Shown in pieces: positions 4,084 through 5,044 of a DNA stretch of 5,044 bases. The stretch comes from an uncultured Collinsella sp. (GTDB taxonomy: Bacteria > Actinomycetota > Coriobacteriia > Coriobacteriales > Coriobacteriaceae): assembly GCA_900551195.1 (NCBI GenBank), contig URVD01000137.1, positions 1 to 5,044 on the forward strand, read 5' to 3'. A program made the position numbers and the translations under genes. Numbering within the stretch: the first letter of the stretch is position 1; every line of letters begins with the position of its first letter. The notes under the pieces were generated by a model. It saw only the letters and a program-made list of their open reading frames with translations, was not told where the DNA came from and did not search any database.

Positions 4084-5044
4084 CCTAGATATTCTACCGC
4101 CTTCGGAATGGACGTACACCTCAGGTCCACCACCGTCTGCGCGCTCGACGCGGAGACGGGCGAGGCCGTGACGAGGAGGTTCCGCGGCAACCCCTGGGGC
4201 GAGGTCGCGGAGTGGATGTCGGGCTTCCCCGGCCCGTCGCTCGCCGCCTACGAGAGCGGCTACCTCGGCTTCGCCCCGCAAAGGGAGCTCTCCGGGCTCG
4301 GCGTCGACTGCGTCGTCGCGGCCGTCTCCAAGGTCCCGAGGTCGGCCGCCGACCTCTCGTCCAAGAACGACCGCAACGACGCGGCCAGGATGGCCAAGGC
4401 GATACTGTCGCACGACGTCACCCCGGTATGGGTGCCGTCCCCCGAGATCGAGGGGCTCAGGGACCTCGCCGCCGCCCACGACGCGGCGACCGCGAGGCTC
4501 GCGGCGGCGAAGCAGCGGCTCCTGGCGTTCCTAGCCCGCCGCGGCTATGTCTACGGCGGCACGACGCCGGCCGGCAACCCCCGGAAGTACTGGACGTACG
4601 GCTTCCTCAGGTGGCTCGACGGCATACACCCCGCCGACGACGGAGGCATCCGGGCGCTTGCGGCGCTGAGGAACGAGGTCGAGGCGGCCGACGAGACGAG
4701 GGAGGCCCTCCTCGCCGAATACAGGGCCGCCGTCGCGGCGGGCCCCCTCTCGGCCGAGGTCGAGGCGCTCCAGTCGATCAAGGGGTGCGGGTTCGCGCTC
4801 GCCGCCGCCTTCGCGTCCGAGGTCGGCGACTTCTCGAGGTTCCGCTCCGGCAGGCAGGTGACGGCCTACTTCGGCCTCGCCCCGAAGCAGAGGTCGAGCG
4901 CGGACTCCGTGCGCCTCGGCGGAATCAGCGGGGCCGGCAACGCGCTCGTCAGGAAGCTGGCTGTCGAGGGGTCCTGGTGCTATGCCCAGGCCGGCCACCA
5001 GCCGAAGCTGATGCCCAAGGGCTCCGGCGTGCCCCTCGAGATAA
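4081..5044 (+). CDS. IS110-family transposase (bridge-RNA-guided recombinase), cut by the window edge
   Basis: The frame runs open from GTG 4081 to the window end, giving 321 residues so far; family members have about 300-420. The N-terminal RuvC-like DEDD domain shows GMDVH (Asp11), YESGYLG (Glu58), and KNDRNDAARMAKA (Asp97, Asp100), the four expected acidic residues. A helical, Ala/Arg-rich linker covers about 125-225. The C-terminal Transposase_20 domain begins IKGCGFALAAAFASEVGDFSRF and continues YFGLAPKQRSSADS (263-276) and GGISGAGNALVRKLAVEGSW; the catalytic serine is probably Ser272 or Ser273. The common SSGGK context is SSADS here. AGG supplies 16 of 26 arginine codons, unlike the neighbouring hyp genes, which use CGC/CGT. 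The start is supported by GGGAGG 5 nt upstream. No internal stop or frameshift is seen, so the gene may be intact, but its end is not visible. Confidence 0.93.
   Translation, partial: MPRYSTAFGMDVHLRSTTVCALDAETGEAVTRRFRGNPWGEVAEWMSGFPGPSLAAYESGYLGFAPQRELSGLGVDCVVAAVSKVPRSAADLSSKNDRNDAARMAKAILSHDVTPVWVPSPEIEGLRDLAAAHDAATARLAAAKQRLLAFLARRGYVYGGTTPAGNPRKYWTYGFLRWLDGIHPADDGGIRALAALRNEVEAADETREALLAEYRAAVAAGPLSAEVEALQSIKGCGFALAAAFASEVGDFSRFRSGRQVTAYFGLAPKQRSSADSVRLGGISGAGNALVRKLAVEGSWCYAQAGHQPKLMPKGSGVPLEI

Larger units (their letters stand above)
3909..5044 (+). mobile_element. IS110-family insertion sequence (left end approximate, right end outside window)
   Basis: The element is recognised by its transposase gene. 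The left boundary is set at about 3909, where the second copy of a local direct repeat stops matching the first; this leaves about 172 nt of non-coding leader before the GTG, the expected size for IS110-group elements. IS110 elements lack conventional terminal inverted repeats and usually make no clear target duplication, so the end cannot be read from symmetry. The right end lies beyond the window. Arginine codon use in the gene (16 of 26 are AGG) differs sharply from the hyp genes, which supports a foreign origin. Confidence 0.6.

Noticed and set aside
3805..4479. 224-residue minus-strand frame over the IS leader and transposase start
   Set aside because: It is antisense to the transposase and covers the repeat region; the composition is Gly/Arg-rich with no domain.

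Overview
The window looks like part of a GC-rich bacterial chromosome. GC-rich codon choice, the hyp gene order and the style of the intergenic repeats suggest a gut actinomycete of the Coriobacteriia, for example Collinsella or a relative. That assignment is inference from composition and recall, not a database match.

Layout: (1) 2-262, the C-terminal end of hypF. (2) 263-393, a 131-nt gap holding a short inverted repeat. (3) 394-2849, hypC, hypD and hypE on the + strand; hypC and hypD overlap by one base. (4) 2955-3623, a HAD-superfamily phosphatase resembling phosphoglycolate phosphatase (Gph). (5) 3624-4080, 457 nt without a credible protein gene but rich in structure. It holds three 46-nt palindromes repeated at an exact 62-nt period (3666-3835), a pair of 23-nt direct repeats (3861-3910), and a structured leader (about 3909-4080). 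(6) 4081-5044, an IS110-family transposase that runs off the right edge, read from a GTG start.

How the genes work together: HypF makes the carbamoyl thiocarboxylate that is passed to the C-terminal cysteine of HypE and dehydrated to thiocyanate. HypC and HypD form the scaffold on which the Fe(CN)2CO unit of [NiFe] hydrogenase is assembled. All four proteins of this iron branch are present (HypF only in part). The nickel-insertion genes hypA and hypB and any hydrogenase structural genes are not in the window. The Gph-like phosphatase is probably just a neighbour with a housekeeping role.

The most interesting stretch is 3624-4080. IS110-group elements carry a structured non-coding 'bridge RNA' upstream of the recombinase, and several members are known to insert at REP-like palindromic repeats. 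Here an IS110 gene follows a palindromic array and a direct-repeat pair. The second direct-repeat copy loses its match to the first at about 3908, which may mark the left end of the element. The bridge RNA and the exact boundary are proposals, not demonstrated.
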